A stretch of DNA of 41,002 bases from positions 1 to 41,002 of the forward strand of contig CAZMYW010000001.1 of NCBI GenBank assembly GCA_964570625.1, in the 5' to 3' direction. The translations under genes and the position numbers were made by a program. This document shows, piece after piece, positions 30,593-38,266 of the stretch. The notes below the pieces were generated by a model, which made no database searches, was not told where the DNA came from, and was given only the letters and a program-made list of their open reading frames with translations. Source of the stretch: JBFLXB01 sp964570625. Its GTDB lineage: Bacteria; Nitrospirota; Nitrospiria; 2-01-FULL-66-17. Within the stretch, counting starts at the first letter, position 1. Each line of letters starts with the position of its first letter.

Positions 30593-30994
30593 ATGAACCA
30601 CACACACAGAACAGCGGGATTGACTCAGAGCGTGGTCGCGGTGGTGCTCGGCTATCTCGTGCTGACGGTACCCATCGCGGGAAAGTTCTTGATGGTCCGC
30701 TCGCTGCTCCCCGACGTGTTGCCGGCGTCCGGAGAGGACGTGTTCCCCAGCACCGGATGGCTGCTCGCCATGCTCGCCTCGGACATCGCGATCATGATCG
30801 CAGCGGGGTACGTGACCGCCGGACTGGCTCCGCGCACGCCGGTCGGACACACGGTCATCCTCGGGGTGATCACGGTGATCCTTGGTTTGACGTGGATGTT
30901 CGTGTTCTGGGGCTGGATGCCGCTGTGGTACCAGGTGGTGCTGGTTTCTCTGGCGATTCCGGCTGCGGCCACCGGCGGATCGCTTCGGGGGTAG
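30593..30994 (+). CDS. Small four-helix membrane protein
   Basis: A 133-residue hydrophobic protein with about four membrane helices (SVVAVVLGYLVLTVPIAG; LLAMLASDIAIMIAAGYV; VILGVITVILGLTWMFVFWG; VVLVSLAIPAAATGG). I recognise no functional motif. It starts 2 bp after the DUF167 stop, so it is probably co-transcribed with it. Confidence 0.65.
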   Translation: MNHTHRTAGLTQSVVAVVLGYLVLTVPIAGKFLMVRSLLPDVLPASGEDVFPSTGWLLAMLASDIAIMIAAGYVTAGLAPRTPVGHTVILGVITVILGLTWMFVFWGWMPLWYQVVLVSLAIPAAATGGSLRG

Positions 30995-31008
30995 GCACTC
31001 ATCGCGCG

Positions 31009-31037
31009 TTGACAGGCGAGTGGCCCTTGCCTATGAT
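31009..31037 (+). promoter_or_regulatory. Consensus promoter of the small secreted protein
   Basis: TTGACA (31009-31014), 17 nt spacer, TATGAT (31032-31037). Eleven of twelve positions match the sigma70 consensus, the strongest promoter I see in the window. The leader to the ATG at 31107 is about 63 nt. Confidence 0.75.
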
Positions 31038-31106
31038 GCCAGCCGTTTCACCGCAGATCCGCGGAATGTCCCGTTGATCCGACGGCGAGCAGAACAGGAT
31101 CAGTCG

Positions 31107-31529
31107 ATGGCCCGTCGGTATGTACGCCACGCGGTGCTCGTGGGATGGGTGAGTCTCGCCCTGGTCGGGGCTGTGTTCGCTGCCGGCCCGCCCGCGACGA
31201 TGTCGGAATTGGAGCGCTACGTGCGGGTTCAGATCGACATCGGTGCGGCCATGAAAGAGTTTTTTGCGACCATGGGGCCGGGTTCCGGCAGCCCTCCGCC
31301 CGAGCAGCGCGACGCGATGGTGCAACAGATCGATCAGACCGTGGCGAGTATTCTCAAGAAATACGACCTCACGACCGAAGAGTACAATCGCCGCAAGAAG
31401 GACGTGTTCAAAGACGACAAAGCGCTTGCAGAGTTTCTGGCCAACCACCCCGATTTGAAGGCGCAATGGGACGCGTTGCCGTTCAAAGGCGGGGGCGGGC
31501 ACGGCCGTTCCCGTCCGCCGGCGCAATAA
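31107..31529 (+). CDS. Small secreted helical protein of unknown function
   Basis: A 140-residue protein. The signal peptide is RRYVRHAVLVGWVSLALVGA ending FAAG. The mature part is charged and helical (SELERYVRVQIDIGAAMKEF; QQIDQTVASILKKYDLTTEE; RRKKDVFKDDKALAEFLANH) and ends in a Gly/Arg/Pro tail. I do not recognise the family; its helical layout recalls small periplasmic proteins of the DUF4168 type. The ATG at 31107 is preferred since it makes a proper signal peptide and has AGGA upstream. A very strong promoter suggests high expression. Confidence 0.7.
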   Translation: MARRYVRHAVLVGWVSLALVGAVFAAGPPATMSELERYVRVQIDIGAAMKEFFATMGPGSGSPPPEQRDAMVQQIDQTVASILKKYDLTTEEYNRRKKDVFKDDKALAEFLANHPDLKAQWDALPFKGGGGHGRSRPPAQ

Positions 31530-31541
31530 CCCCGACGACTC

Positions 31542-31605
31542 CTAGCAGGTCACTGAAAGTCAAACGGTAGATCATGCTGCCCAAGACGTTCCGGCAGCCT
31601 GCTAG
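31542..31605. repeat. REP-like palindromic element
   Basis: CTAGCAGG at 31542-31549 and its exact complement CCTGCTAG at 31598-31605 enclose about 48 bp, with an inner GCTGCC/GGCAGC pair. It lies between convergent genes, and the right arm contains the stop codon of the YdcF-like gene. Its shape resembles dispersed REP-type or small mobile palindromes, and it may act as a bidirectional terminator. Confidence 0.5.
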
Positions 31606-32402
31606 TTACGCGCCGCTTTGCCCGCCAGTTGATACAACCATAACCCGACCCATTCGTTGATCGCACGCGTACTGTCGTTCAGGTGCCCAACATCGGGAAG
31701 ATAGTCCCCGATGCCGGACTCGCGGGGGCCGACAAGGTATCCACATGGGAACGCGGCGGGGTCAAACCCTTGCTGTTTGAAGAGCGCGATCGCGCGCGGC
31801 ATGTGCAGGGCAGAGGTGACGAGCGCGATGCGCACCCGCGCCCCCAGTAGTTTTTTCGTTTCGACGGCGTTTTCGTATGTCGTACGGGAGCGCGGCTCGG
31901 TCTCCACCGTGCCCGGCGGGAGTCCGATCGTCCGCAGCCAGCGAGCCATGACCTCGGCCTCGGATATGTGTTCCGCGAAGGGGTCCGCGTTGCCGCCGGA
32001 GAGCACTAAGACCGTGGCGAGGCCCTGCGCCATGAGGCCGCGACCACACAGCAGCCGTTCGAGCGACGCCGGTTTCAACTGATCCTCCGGCCGCAGCCCC
32101 CCCTGTCGTCTGACGCCTCCGGCCAGGACGACGACGGCATCGTACGGGGGCGCGGCGGGCGAATGTTCGAGACGGGCGGGCGCGGGATACTGGCGTTCGA
32201 GGCCCCGGGCGATCGTGCGGGTGACGGGAGGCAACGATAAGCCGTACGTCACCAGAAACGCGGCCGCCAGACTGGCTTGCAGCGCCTTGCGATGGCCGCG
32301 CCACAACGCGAAGAACCCGAGCGCCAGCAACACCAGAATCCAGGTGAGCGGGTACACGGCGATCTTGACGATCTTATAGGCGGCGTAGACCAGGGGTGAC
32401 AT
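31602..32402 (-). CDS. YdcF/ElyC-like DUF218 membrane protein
   Basis: A 266-residue protein with two N-terminal helices (VYPLTWILVLLALGFFALW and ALQASLAAAFLVTYGLSLP) and a periplasmic or cytosolic DUF218 domain: DAVVVLAGGVRRQGGLRPED, VLVLSGGNADPFAEH, LPPGTVETEPRSRTTYENAV, LVTSALHMPRAIALF. ElyC and SanA in E. coli belong to this family and affect envelope integrity. I chose the ATG at 32402; a GTG at 32444 adds 14 residues. Its stop lies in the REP-like palindrome. Confidence 0.85.
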   Translation of the reverse strand: MSPLVYAAYKIVKIAVYPLTWILVLLALGFFALWRGHRKALQASLAAAFLVTYGLSLPPVTRTIARGLERQYPAPARLEHSPAAPPYDAVVVLAGGVRRQGGLRPEDQLKPASLERLLCGRGLMAQGLATVLVLSGGNADPFAEHISEAEVMARWLRTIGLPPGTVETEPRSRTTYENAVETKKLLGARVRIALVTSALHMPRAIALFKQQGFDPAAFPCGYLVGPRESGIGDYLPDVGHLNDSTRAINEWVGLWLYQLAGKAARN

Positions 32403-32500
32403 CGCGGGCAACCGAACCGACCAAGACCCTTGTAACAGAAACACGCCCTCGGATCAAAGCCTTGGCCCGCGGCCTGCGGATCGGGTGTGTGAGAATCTCC

Positions 32501-32529
32501 TTGACAAGCGGTGGTCGGTTTTGTAGTAA
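32501..32529 (+). promoter_or_regulatory. Promoter of rplM-rpsI
   Basis: TTGACA (32501-32506), 17 nt spacer, TAGTAA (32524-32529). The leader of about 45 nt contains a small ACCTT-TGC-AAGGT hairpin that may contribute to ribosomal-protein feedback, although this is only a possibility. Confidence 0.6.
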
Positions 32530-32577
32530 TAGCACCTTTGCAAGGTCCGCTCTCAATAAATAGGTAATGGGTGTGAG

Positions 32578-33033
32578 ATGACGAGAACGTTTTCAGCGAA
32601 GAAGGCCGACGTAACGGCCGCGTGGCACGTGGTGGATGCGGACGGCCAGATTCTGGGGAGATTGGCCACTCAGGTGGCGGTCCTGCTCCGCGGCAAACAC
32701 AAACCGATCTTCACCCCGCACGTGGACACCGGCGATCACGTGGTGGTGATCAACGCCGACAAGATCCGGCTAACCGGGGATAAGTTGCGGCAAAAGATGT
32801 ATCGCCGCCACAGCGGGTACCCCGGGGGGCTCAAGGAAATCTCGGCCGGGACGCTGCTCCGTGAGAAACCGGAGCGGCTCGTGACGTTGGCCATCAACGG
32901 AATGCTCCCCAAGAACAAATTGGGCAAACACTTGGCGACGAAGCTGCGCGTGTACCGCGGTGCGACTCATCCCCACATCGCGCAGATGCCTCAGCCCTTC
33001 GCGATCAAGACCCGCCGACAGGGAGGCGCGTAA
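32578..33033 (+). CDS. rplM: Ribosomal protein uL13
   Basis: A 151-residue large-subunit protein. The family motifs WHVVDADGQILGRLATQVA, VVVINADKIRLTGDK, YRRHSGYPGGLKE and AINGMLPKNKLG are all present. It is slightly longer than the E. coli protein (142). It is followed by rpsI after 2 bp, the usual bacterial pair. Confidence 0.98.
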   Translation: MTRTFSAKKADVTAAWHVVDADGQILGRLATQVAVLLRGKHKPIFTPHVDTGDHVVVINADKIRLTGDKLRQKMYRRHSGYPGGLKEISAGTLLREKPERLVTLAINGMLPKNKLGKHLATKLRVYRGATHPHIAQMPQPFAIKTRRQGGA

Positions 33034-33035
33034 TC

Positions 33036-33425
33036 ATGACGACCCAATACGCCGGAACCGGACGACGGAAATGCGCGGTGGCCCGCGTGATTCTGCGACC
33101 TGGTAACGGGGTGATTCTGATTAATGAGCGACCGTACGAGGAGTATTTCTCGCGAGACTTCTGGAAGTATCAGGTACGCCAGCCGCTCGAGGCGACGAGC
33201 CTGATGGGGCAGTACGACGTGTCCGTGAATGTCGCGGGCGGAGGGTTGACCGGCCAGGCGGGCGCGGTGCGACACGGCATCGCCCGGGCGATCCTGGAAG
33301 TCAACGCCAGCCTGCGGCCGAAGCTCAAGGCTGATGGTCTGTTGAGCCGAGACCCGCGCGTGAAAGAGCGCAAGAAATACGGGCAAAAAGGCGCCCGTGC
33401 GCGCTTCCAGTTCTCGAAACGGTAA
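33036..33425 (+). CDS. rpsI: Ribosomal protein uS9
   Basis: A 129-residue small-subunit protein starting TTQYAGTGRRKCAVARVIL and ending with the typical basic tail (GARARFQFSKR) that reaches the decoding site. The TGQAGAVRHGIARAIL motif is intact. An intrinsic terminator follows. Confidence 0.98.
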   Translation: MTTQYAGTGRRKCAVARVILRPGNGVILINERPYEEYFSRDFWKYQVRQPLEATSLMGQYDVSVNVAGGGLTGQAGAVRHGIARAILEVNASLRPKLKADGLLSRDPRVKERKKYGQKGARARFQFSKR

Positions 33426-33449
33426 CGACCTCAACCTGGGATGGATTCG

Positions 33450-33480
33450 GGGGAAGGTCAACCGACCTTCCCCTTTTTCT
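33450..33480 (+). terminator. Intrinsic terminator after rpsI
   Basis: A perfect 10 bp stem GGGGAAGGTC/GACCTTCCCC with an AACC loop is followed by TTTTTCTT. This is the only textbook Rho-independent terminator I find in the window. Confidence 0.92.
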
Positions 33481-33563
33481 TGAGTAGAGTGACGCGGTAC
33501 GGTCGTCGGCACGTCGGCCGGATGTCCAACGCCCCGTTCCGGGGCATTGCGTTGAGCGCAGGG

Positions 33564-34622
33564 ATGGCACACTCCAAACGGATTCGGGTCGCAGTGGTCG
33601 GAGCCACCGGGTACACGGGCGGCGAACTGTTGCGCCTGTTGGTGGGTCATCCGGCCGTGCGGTTGACCACAGTCACCTCGGAACAATCCGCAGGCAAACC
33701 AGTCGCCGAGACGTTTCCCTCGCTCGCGCGGGTCATCGATTTGCCGCTCGTGGCGTTCGACGCGGAGAAGGTCGCGGCGAACGCGGACTTCGCGTTTGTC
33801 GCGCTTCCGTCCGGGGCGGCGATGGACGCGGCGGCGGCGCTGTCCGGCTTGGGGCGTCGCGTGGTGGATCTGAGCCCCGACTACCGATTCCTCGATCCCG
33901 CGGTGTATCAGCGGTGGTACGGGAGTCCCCATCGGTATCGCACGTTGTTGGGCCGGGCCGTCTACGGATTGCCCGAGTTACACCGGCGGCGGATCGCCAA
34001 GGCGCGTGTGGTCGGCAATCCCGGGTGTTACCCGACCGGCGCGCTTATCGCGCTTGCGCCGCTGGTTCGCAAAGGCGTGTTGAAAACGGGCGCGCCGGTG
34101 GTCATCGACGCCAAGTCCGGGATCTCCGGGGCCGGGCGCGGAGCCGCGCTGCCCTACCACTTTCCCGAAGTCAACGAGGGGCTGATGGCGTACAAGGTCG
34201 GTCGGCACCGCCACCAGCCGGAGATCGTCCAAGAACTGGGCCGACTCACCGCGTCGCCGCCGTCCGTGGTGTTTACGCCGCACCTGACGCCGATGACGCG
34301 AGGGATTTTCTGCACCATCTACGTGGAAACGACCACCGCGCTGACGCCGGAGCGGGTCGTGGCGCTCTATCGCGCCGCCTACCGCAACGAGCCGTTTGTG
34401 CGAGTGTTGGAGCCCGGCGAATCGCCGCAGACCAAGGCGGTCTGGGGCTCCAATTTCTGTGATATCGGCGTGGCAGCGGCTCCGGAGACCCGATGGGTGA
34501 TCCTTATGACGGCAATCGATAACCTGGTAAAAGGCGCGGCTGGGCAGGCGATTCAGAACATGAACCTCATGTGCGGGTTCCCCGAAACTCACGGGTTGAC
34601 CGCGCCGCCGGTGTTCCCGTGA
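33564..34622 (+). CDS. argC: N-acetyl-gamma-glutamyl-phosphate reductase
   Basis: A 352-residue arginine-pathway enzyme that reduces N-acetylglutamyl phosphate to the semialdehyde using NADPH. The NADP-binding motif VVGATGYTGGEL lies at 11-22 and the catalytic cysteine is in GNPGCYPTG (Cys155). SGISGAGRGA and the C-terminal KGAAGQAIQNMNLM match the family. The ATG at 33564 gives a typical start; upstream in-frame starts at 33522 or 33552 cannot be ruled out because no ribosome binding site is clear. It overlaps argJ by 4 nt. Confidence 0.95.
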   Translation: MAHSKRIRVAVVGATGYTGGELLRLLVGHPAVRLTTVTSEQSAGKPVAETFPSLARVIDLPLVAFDAEKVAANADFAFVALPSGAAMDAAAALSGLGRRVVDLSPDYRFLDPAVYQRWYGSPHRYRTLLGRAVYGLPELHRRRIAKARVVGNPGCYPTGALIALAPLVRKGVLKTGAPVVIDAKSGISGAGRGAALPYHFPEVNEGLMAYKVGRHRHQPEIVQELGRLTASPPSVVFTPHLTPMTRGIFCTIYVETTTALTPERVVALYRAAYRNEPFVRVLEPGESPQTKAVWGSNFCDIGVAAAPETRWVILMTAIDNLVKGAAGQAIQNMNLMCGFPETHGLTAPPVFP

Positions 34623-35842
34623 CGCGGCAGGCCGACGCGCCGATTCACGTTCCGGGAGGCGTCACCGCGCCCAAAGGATTTCGAGCGGCCGCGGTGTCCG
34701 CGGGGATCAAGAAACGGGACCAGCCCGACCTGGTGCTGCTGGTCTCGGACGTCGAGGCGTCGGTGGCCGGAGTGATGACCACCAACCGGATCAAGGCCGC
34801 GCCGTTGCTGTTGGACCAGCCGCGTATCAAACGGGGGCGCGGTCGCGCCGTGGTCATCAACAGCGGGTGCGCGAACGCGTGTACGGGAGCCGAGGGGCTT
34901 GAAGATGCCAAAGAGATGGTGGCCGAAGCGGCGCGCGTTCTGAATGTCGACGACCGCGACGTGTTGGTCGCATCTACCGGCGTGATCGGGGCCCGGTTAC
35001 CAATGGATCGGGTGAAAGGCGGCATTCAGCGTGCGGCGGCCCAGTTATCCGGCTCAGGCGGCCCGCAAGCCGCGGCCGCGATTTTGACCACGGATACCAT
35101 GCCCAAAGAGATCGCGATCCGCGAGGCCAGCGGACGGATCGCCATCACCGTAGGCGGCATGGCCAAAGGGTCGGGCATGATCCACCCCCAGATGGCGACC
35201 ATGCTGGCCTTTATCACCACCGATGCCGCAGTGCCGCCCCGAACACTGCAGTCACTCCTGAAACGAATCGTGGCGAGCACGTTCAACACGATCGATGTAG
35301 ACGGCGAAACCAGCCCCAACGATCTGGTGGTGTGTTTCGCGAACGGTCAGGCGAAAAATCCTCCGATCACCTCGGGACCCTCGTTGAGCAAGTTCGAGGG
35401 CTTGTTGCATCAGGTCTGTGAGCGCCTCGCCCTGATGATCGTGCGGGACGGCGAAGGCGCCAACAAACTCGTGACCCTGCGCGTAACCGGAGCCGGGAAT
35501 GCCGCGGCCGCCAAACGTGTGCTGTTGGCGGTGGCGCGTTCGCCGTTGGTCAAAACCGCCTGGCACGGCGAAGACGCCAACTGGGGCCGGACCATCTGCG
35601 CGATTGGCAACGCGGGTGTGCCCGTGCGCCTCGATCGGATCGCGCTGCACGTGGGGCCGGTGGCGGTGGTGCGACGCGGCGTGGGTCTGGGACCGTCGGC
35701 TGAAGCGGAAGCGGCGGTGATCCTGAAACAGTCTGAGTTTAGTGTGACGGTGGACTTGGGGCAGGGCAAGGGGGAGGCGATGATTCGCACGTGTGACCTC
35801 TCGCAAGAGTATGTCCGCATCAACGCCTCGTATCGTTCCTGA
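34619..35842 (+). CDS. argJ: Glutamate N-acetyltransferase/amino-acid acetyltransferase
   Basis: A 407-residue enzyme that transfers acetyl from N-acetylornithine to glutamate in the cyclic arginine pathway. It is made as a precursor that cuts itself; the cleavage site is in KGSGMIHPQMATMLAFITTD, between Ala193 and Thr194, the nucleophile. NSGCANACTG and HGEDANWGR are also family motifs. The GTG start overlaps the argC stop (GTGA). Its presence means the acetyl cycle is used; whether it also takes acetyl-CoA cannot be judged by eye. Confidence 0.95.
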   Translation: MTRQADAPIHVPGGVTAPKGFRAAAVSAGIKKRDQPDLVLLVSDVEASVAGVMTTNRIKAAPLLLDQPRIKRGRGRAVVINSGCANACTGAEGLEDAKEMVAEAARVLNVDDRDVLVASTGVIGARLPMDRVKGGIQRAAAQLSGSGGPQAAAAILTTDTMPKEIAIREASGRIAITVGGMAKGSGMIHPQMATMLAFITTDAAVPPRTLQSLLKRIVASTFNTIDVDGETSPNDLVVCFANGQAKNPPITSGPSLSKFEGLLHQVCERLALMIVRDGEGANKLVTLRVTGAGNAAAAKRVLLAVARSPLVKTAWHGEDANWGRTICAIGNAGVPVRLDRIALHVGPVAVVRRGVGLGPSAEAEAAVILKQSEFSVTVDLGQGKGEAMIRTCDLSQEYVRINASYRS

Positions 35843-36000
35843 GCGCCGATAAGGGGCGCCTGCGGCGTTGTCGCGTCGGCGCGGCGTCCTCACGTACGAC
35901 ACAGTACGCTCCGGTACCGCGCCTCGCTCCGCCTAGCAGTCGCCCGCTTCTTGGCGCTCAGCGGTCACAGGACCTGCGACCGGATAGACAAACCCTAAAA
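35843..36000. repeat. Imperfect palindromic intergenic sequence after argJ
   Basis: This gap between convergent genes is full of short inverted repeats: GCGCC...GGGGCGCC at 35844-35860, and an interrupted ACGTAC-GACACA-GTACGC palindrome within CTCACGTACGACACAGTACG at about 35889-35908. It includes a further CTAGCAG motif near 35934. The layout is like dispersed extragenic palindromic repeats. No U-tract terminator is present. Confidence 0.4.
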
Positions 36001-36336
36001 CTACTTGTGGTAGGCGCGGTCGGCTTTGGCCGCTAGGTAGAAGTCGCTTTCGGTCAACCCATTAATTTTGTGCGTCCAGATCTCTACGCGGCAGCGGCCC
36101 CAGCCGATGTGTAAATCAGGATGATGGCCCTCTTGTTCTGCAATCTCGGCCACGCGGTTGGCAAAGGCCAGCGCGTCCGCAAATTCCTTGAACTGAAACG
36201 TGCGTTCGATCCGCGTGCCCTCGTGGGTTGCGGTCCAGCCCGGTTCCACCTCCTTCAATAACGCGTCAACTTTGTCGCGCGGCAGGGGTGGTACGCCGCC
36301 GCGGCAGGGGATACAGGCGTTGTCTGCGAGTCCCAT
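36001..36336 (-). CDS. Pterin-4a-carbinolamine dehydratase
   Basis: A 111-residue PhhB/DCoH-type enzyme that dehydrates 4a-hydroxy-tetrahydrobiopterin or acts in related pterin chemistry. Diagnostic residues are in EGHHPDLHIGWGRCRVEIWT, followed by the common THKINGLTESDFYLAAKAD end. The ATG at 36336 has AAGGAG at 6-7 nt. It lies 17 bp after hpnD in the same operon. A hydroxylase partner is not in the window. Confidence 0.9.
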   Translation of the reverse strand: MGLADNACIPCRGGVPPLPRDKVDALLKEVEPGWTATHEGTRIERTFQFKEFADALAFANRVAEIAEQEGHHPDLHIGWGRCRVEIWTHKINGLTESDFYLAAKADRAYHK

Positions 36337-36353
36337 CACAAGCTCCTTTCGCG

Positions 36354-37187
36354 CTACGAGTGTGACCAGCGCGCGCCGACCCAACTGGTGAGCGCGATGG
36401 CGGCTTTGGTCGGCGCTCCGAGTTTCACTGGTTTGTCGAACAAGCGGTAGCCGGACGCTTCGATTCGATCCAGCAAGGCTTCGTACGTTCGTCCCATGAT
36501 CTCGGGCGCCAGCAGGCGGCGCGGGTCGGGTAGGAGCACTCGGGCGCGTTGGTGGGCGTCGTGCGCGCGTTGGCACTGGAAGGCCATGAGTCGCTCGAAC
36601 GCCGGCGTGTGCCGGCTGGCCAGCAGATCCTCTTCGGGGTATCCGAACGTCGTGAGGTCCTCCAGGGGCAGATAGATCCGGCCCAGTGTGGTATCGGCCT
36701 TCACGTCACGGATGATGTTGGTTAATTGCAGCGACAAGCCGCGCTCGATCGCATACCGTTGCGCGGCTTCTCCGGTCACGCCGAAAATCGGCAGGCACAA
36801 CAGGCCCACGGTGGACGCAACGCGATAGGTGTAGCGCGAGAGTTCGTCAAAGGTCTGGTAACGCGGGCGGCCGATGTCCATGGCCACGCCCAGCAGCAGC
36901 TCGTTGAAGTGTTCGCGCGGAAGCTGATACGACGCCACCACCGGGGCCAGCGCCACCCCCACCGGTGTGGTCGGCGTTCCCCGATAGATATCGTCCAGCT
37001 CGCGGCGCCAGGTGAGCAGGCTGGCGCGCGCGGCGTCCGGTGAGGCCGAGTGATCCACCGCGTCGTCCACCACGCGGCAGAATCCGTACACCGCGTGGAT
37101 GGCGCGCCGCTGCGTGCGCGAGAGCACCAGGAAGGCGTAGCGGAAGTTGCTGGCGTGGGAGAGCGGCCGGTCGGCAACCGCGGTCAT
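36354..37187 (-). CDS. hpnD: Presqualene diphosphate synthase HpnD
   Basis: A 277-residue trans-prenyltransferase that joins two farnesyl diphosphates to presqualene diphosphate in the bacterial HpnCDE route to squalene. The first aspartate-rich motif DDAVD is at 41-45 and the second, NIIRDVKAD, at 157-165. RIYLPLEDL follows as in other members. Its ATG overlaps the hpnC stop by 4 nt. Confidence 0.92.
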   Translation of the reverse strand: MTAVADRPLSHASNFRYAFLVLSRTQRRAIHAVYGFCRVVDDAVDHSASPDAARASLLTWRRELDDIYRGTPTTPVGVALAPVVASYQLPREHFNELLLGVAMDIGRPRYQTFDELSRYTYRVASTVGLLCLPIFGVTGEAAQRYAIERGLSLQLTNIIRDVKADTTLGRIYLPLEDLTTFGYPEEDLLASRHTPAFERLMAFQCQRAHDAHQRARVLLPDPRRLLAPEIMGRTYEALLDRIEASGYRLFDKPVKLGAPTKAAIALTSWVGARWSHS

Positions 37188-38101
37188 TGCGCCCGTGTGG
37201 CCGGCGAAAACAGAGCTGCGCGCGCGAGCAGCGCGGCTTTGGCACCCAGCCCCAGCGTGGGCCGGGCGCGGAATACGTCGTAGTTGACGGCTTCGATCCG
37301 TTTGAGGATCGCAGTGCCGCCGAGCCAGACCAAACGCATCTCGTACGACAGGTCCTTCCCCATGCGGTCGAGCAGCGGACGCCCCGCGTCGAACAGTAAT
37401 CTGGTGCGAGTGACTAGATCGGCCATCACTCGTTGGAACGCTTCGTCAGCCACCCCGGCCTGCAGCTGCTCTTCGCGATACCCGTGAGCGGCCATGGTCT
37501 CCTGCGGCATGTAGATCCGCCCCTTCTTCGTGTCGATGGCCAGATCCTGCCAGTGGTTGGTCAACTGGAGCGCGGTGCAGATGTGATCCGACAACTCGTG
37601 GATGGCGGGGTCGCGGTACCCGAACACGGAGAGGACGAGTTGGCCCACGGGATTGGCGGACAGCCGGCAGTAACCGAGGAGGTCGTCGAAGGTCTTGTAC
37701 CGATCCACCACCACGTCCATCTTGAACGCCATCAACAGATCCTGAAACGGCTCGACCGGCAATCGAAAGGTTTCGATCGTGTCCTTGAGCGCGATGAACA
37801 CCGGGTGCTGCGGCTTGCGCCACATACACTGCAAGAGCTGGCCTTCCCAGTTTTCCAAGAGCGGCAGGCGGAGGTTGTCCACGTACTCAGCCTCGTCCGC
37901 AAAGTCGTCAGCCGTACGCGCGAACGCGTAGATCGCCCACAGGTGCTTGCGTTTGTCGTCCGGTAACAACCACGAGCCGACCGGAAAGTTCTCGTAGTGC
38001 GCGCGCGCCAGGGCTTCGCAATGGGCGTAGGACTCCTCCAGGCTCCAGACCTTTTCTTCCTGGAGCCCGAAGTCTCGCGGAGACTTCGGAAGGCCGCTCA
38101 C
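37184..38101 (-). CDS. hpnC: Hydroxysqualene synthase HpnC
   Basis: A 305-residue relative of squalene synthase that converts presqualene diphosphate to hydroxysqualene. The first motif is DDFADE at 65-70; the second, LTNHWQDLAIDTKKGRIYMP, has the Trp typical of HpnC. I start it at the GTG at 38101, because a TATGAC -10 lies exactly 6 nt before it; the N-terminus SGLPKSPRDFGL fits the family. The longer open frame to 38692 runs antisense to purT. The third pathway enzyme (HpnE) and the cyclase are not in the window. Confidence 0.92.
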   Translation of the reverse strand: MSGLPKSPRDFGLQEEKVWSLEESYAHCEALARAHYENFPVGSWLLPDDKRKHLWAIYAFARTADDFADEAEYVDNLRLPLLENWEGQLLQCMWRKPQHPVFIALKDTIETFRLPVEPFQDLLMAFKMDVVVDRYKTFDDLLGYCRLSANPVGQLVLSVFGYRDPAIHELSDHICTALQLTNHWQDLAIDTKKGRIYMPQETMAAHGYREEQLQAGVADEAFQRVMADLVTRTRLLFDAGRPLLDRMGKDLSYEMRLVWLGGTAILKRIEAVNYDVFRARPTLGLGAKAALLARAALFSPATRAQ

Positions 38102-38107
38102 GCGCTG

Positions 38108-38137
38108 GTCATACCACAGGTTTTCCGGTGCGGTCAA
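38108..38137 (-). promoter_or_regulatory. Leaderless promoter of hpnC-hpnD-phhB
   Basis: Minus-strand TTGACC (38132-38137), 18 nt spacer, TATGAC (38108-38113), then exactly 6 nt to the GTG at 38101. It matches the same spacing seen at the PHP operon, tlyA and the M61 gene. Confidence 0.55.
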
Positions 38138-38236
38138 CGTGCAGCGCGCCAGAGTGGCGCGCCATCCCATAGGCCGCAGGCCACTCCTCACGTGACGAAG
38201 CAACCCGTCACCTTCCGTGGATCGGCTGCGCCATGT

Positions 38237-38242
38237 TATGAT
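38237..38242 (+). promoter_or_regulatory. Possible -10 of purT
   Basis: TATGAT with only a weak -35 candidate (TTCCGT, 38213-38218, 18 nt spacer). A Shine-Dalgarno GGAGG lies just before the ATG at 38267, so this gene has a normal leader. Confidence 0.4.
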
Positions 38243-38266
38243 CGGCCCCTCTCCTCGGAGGCCCGC

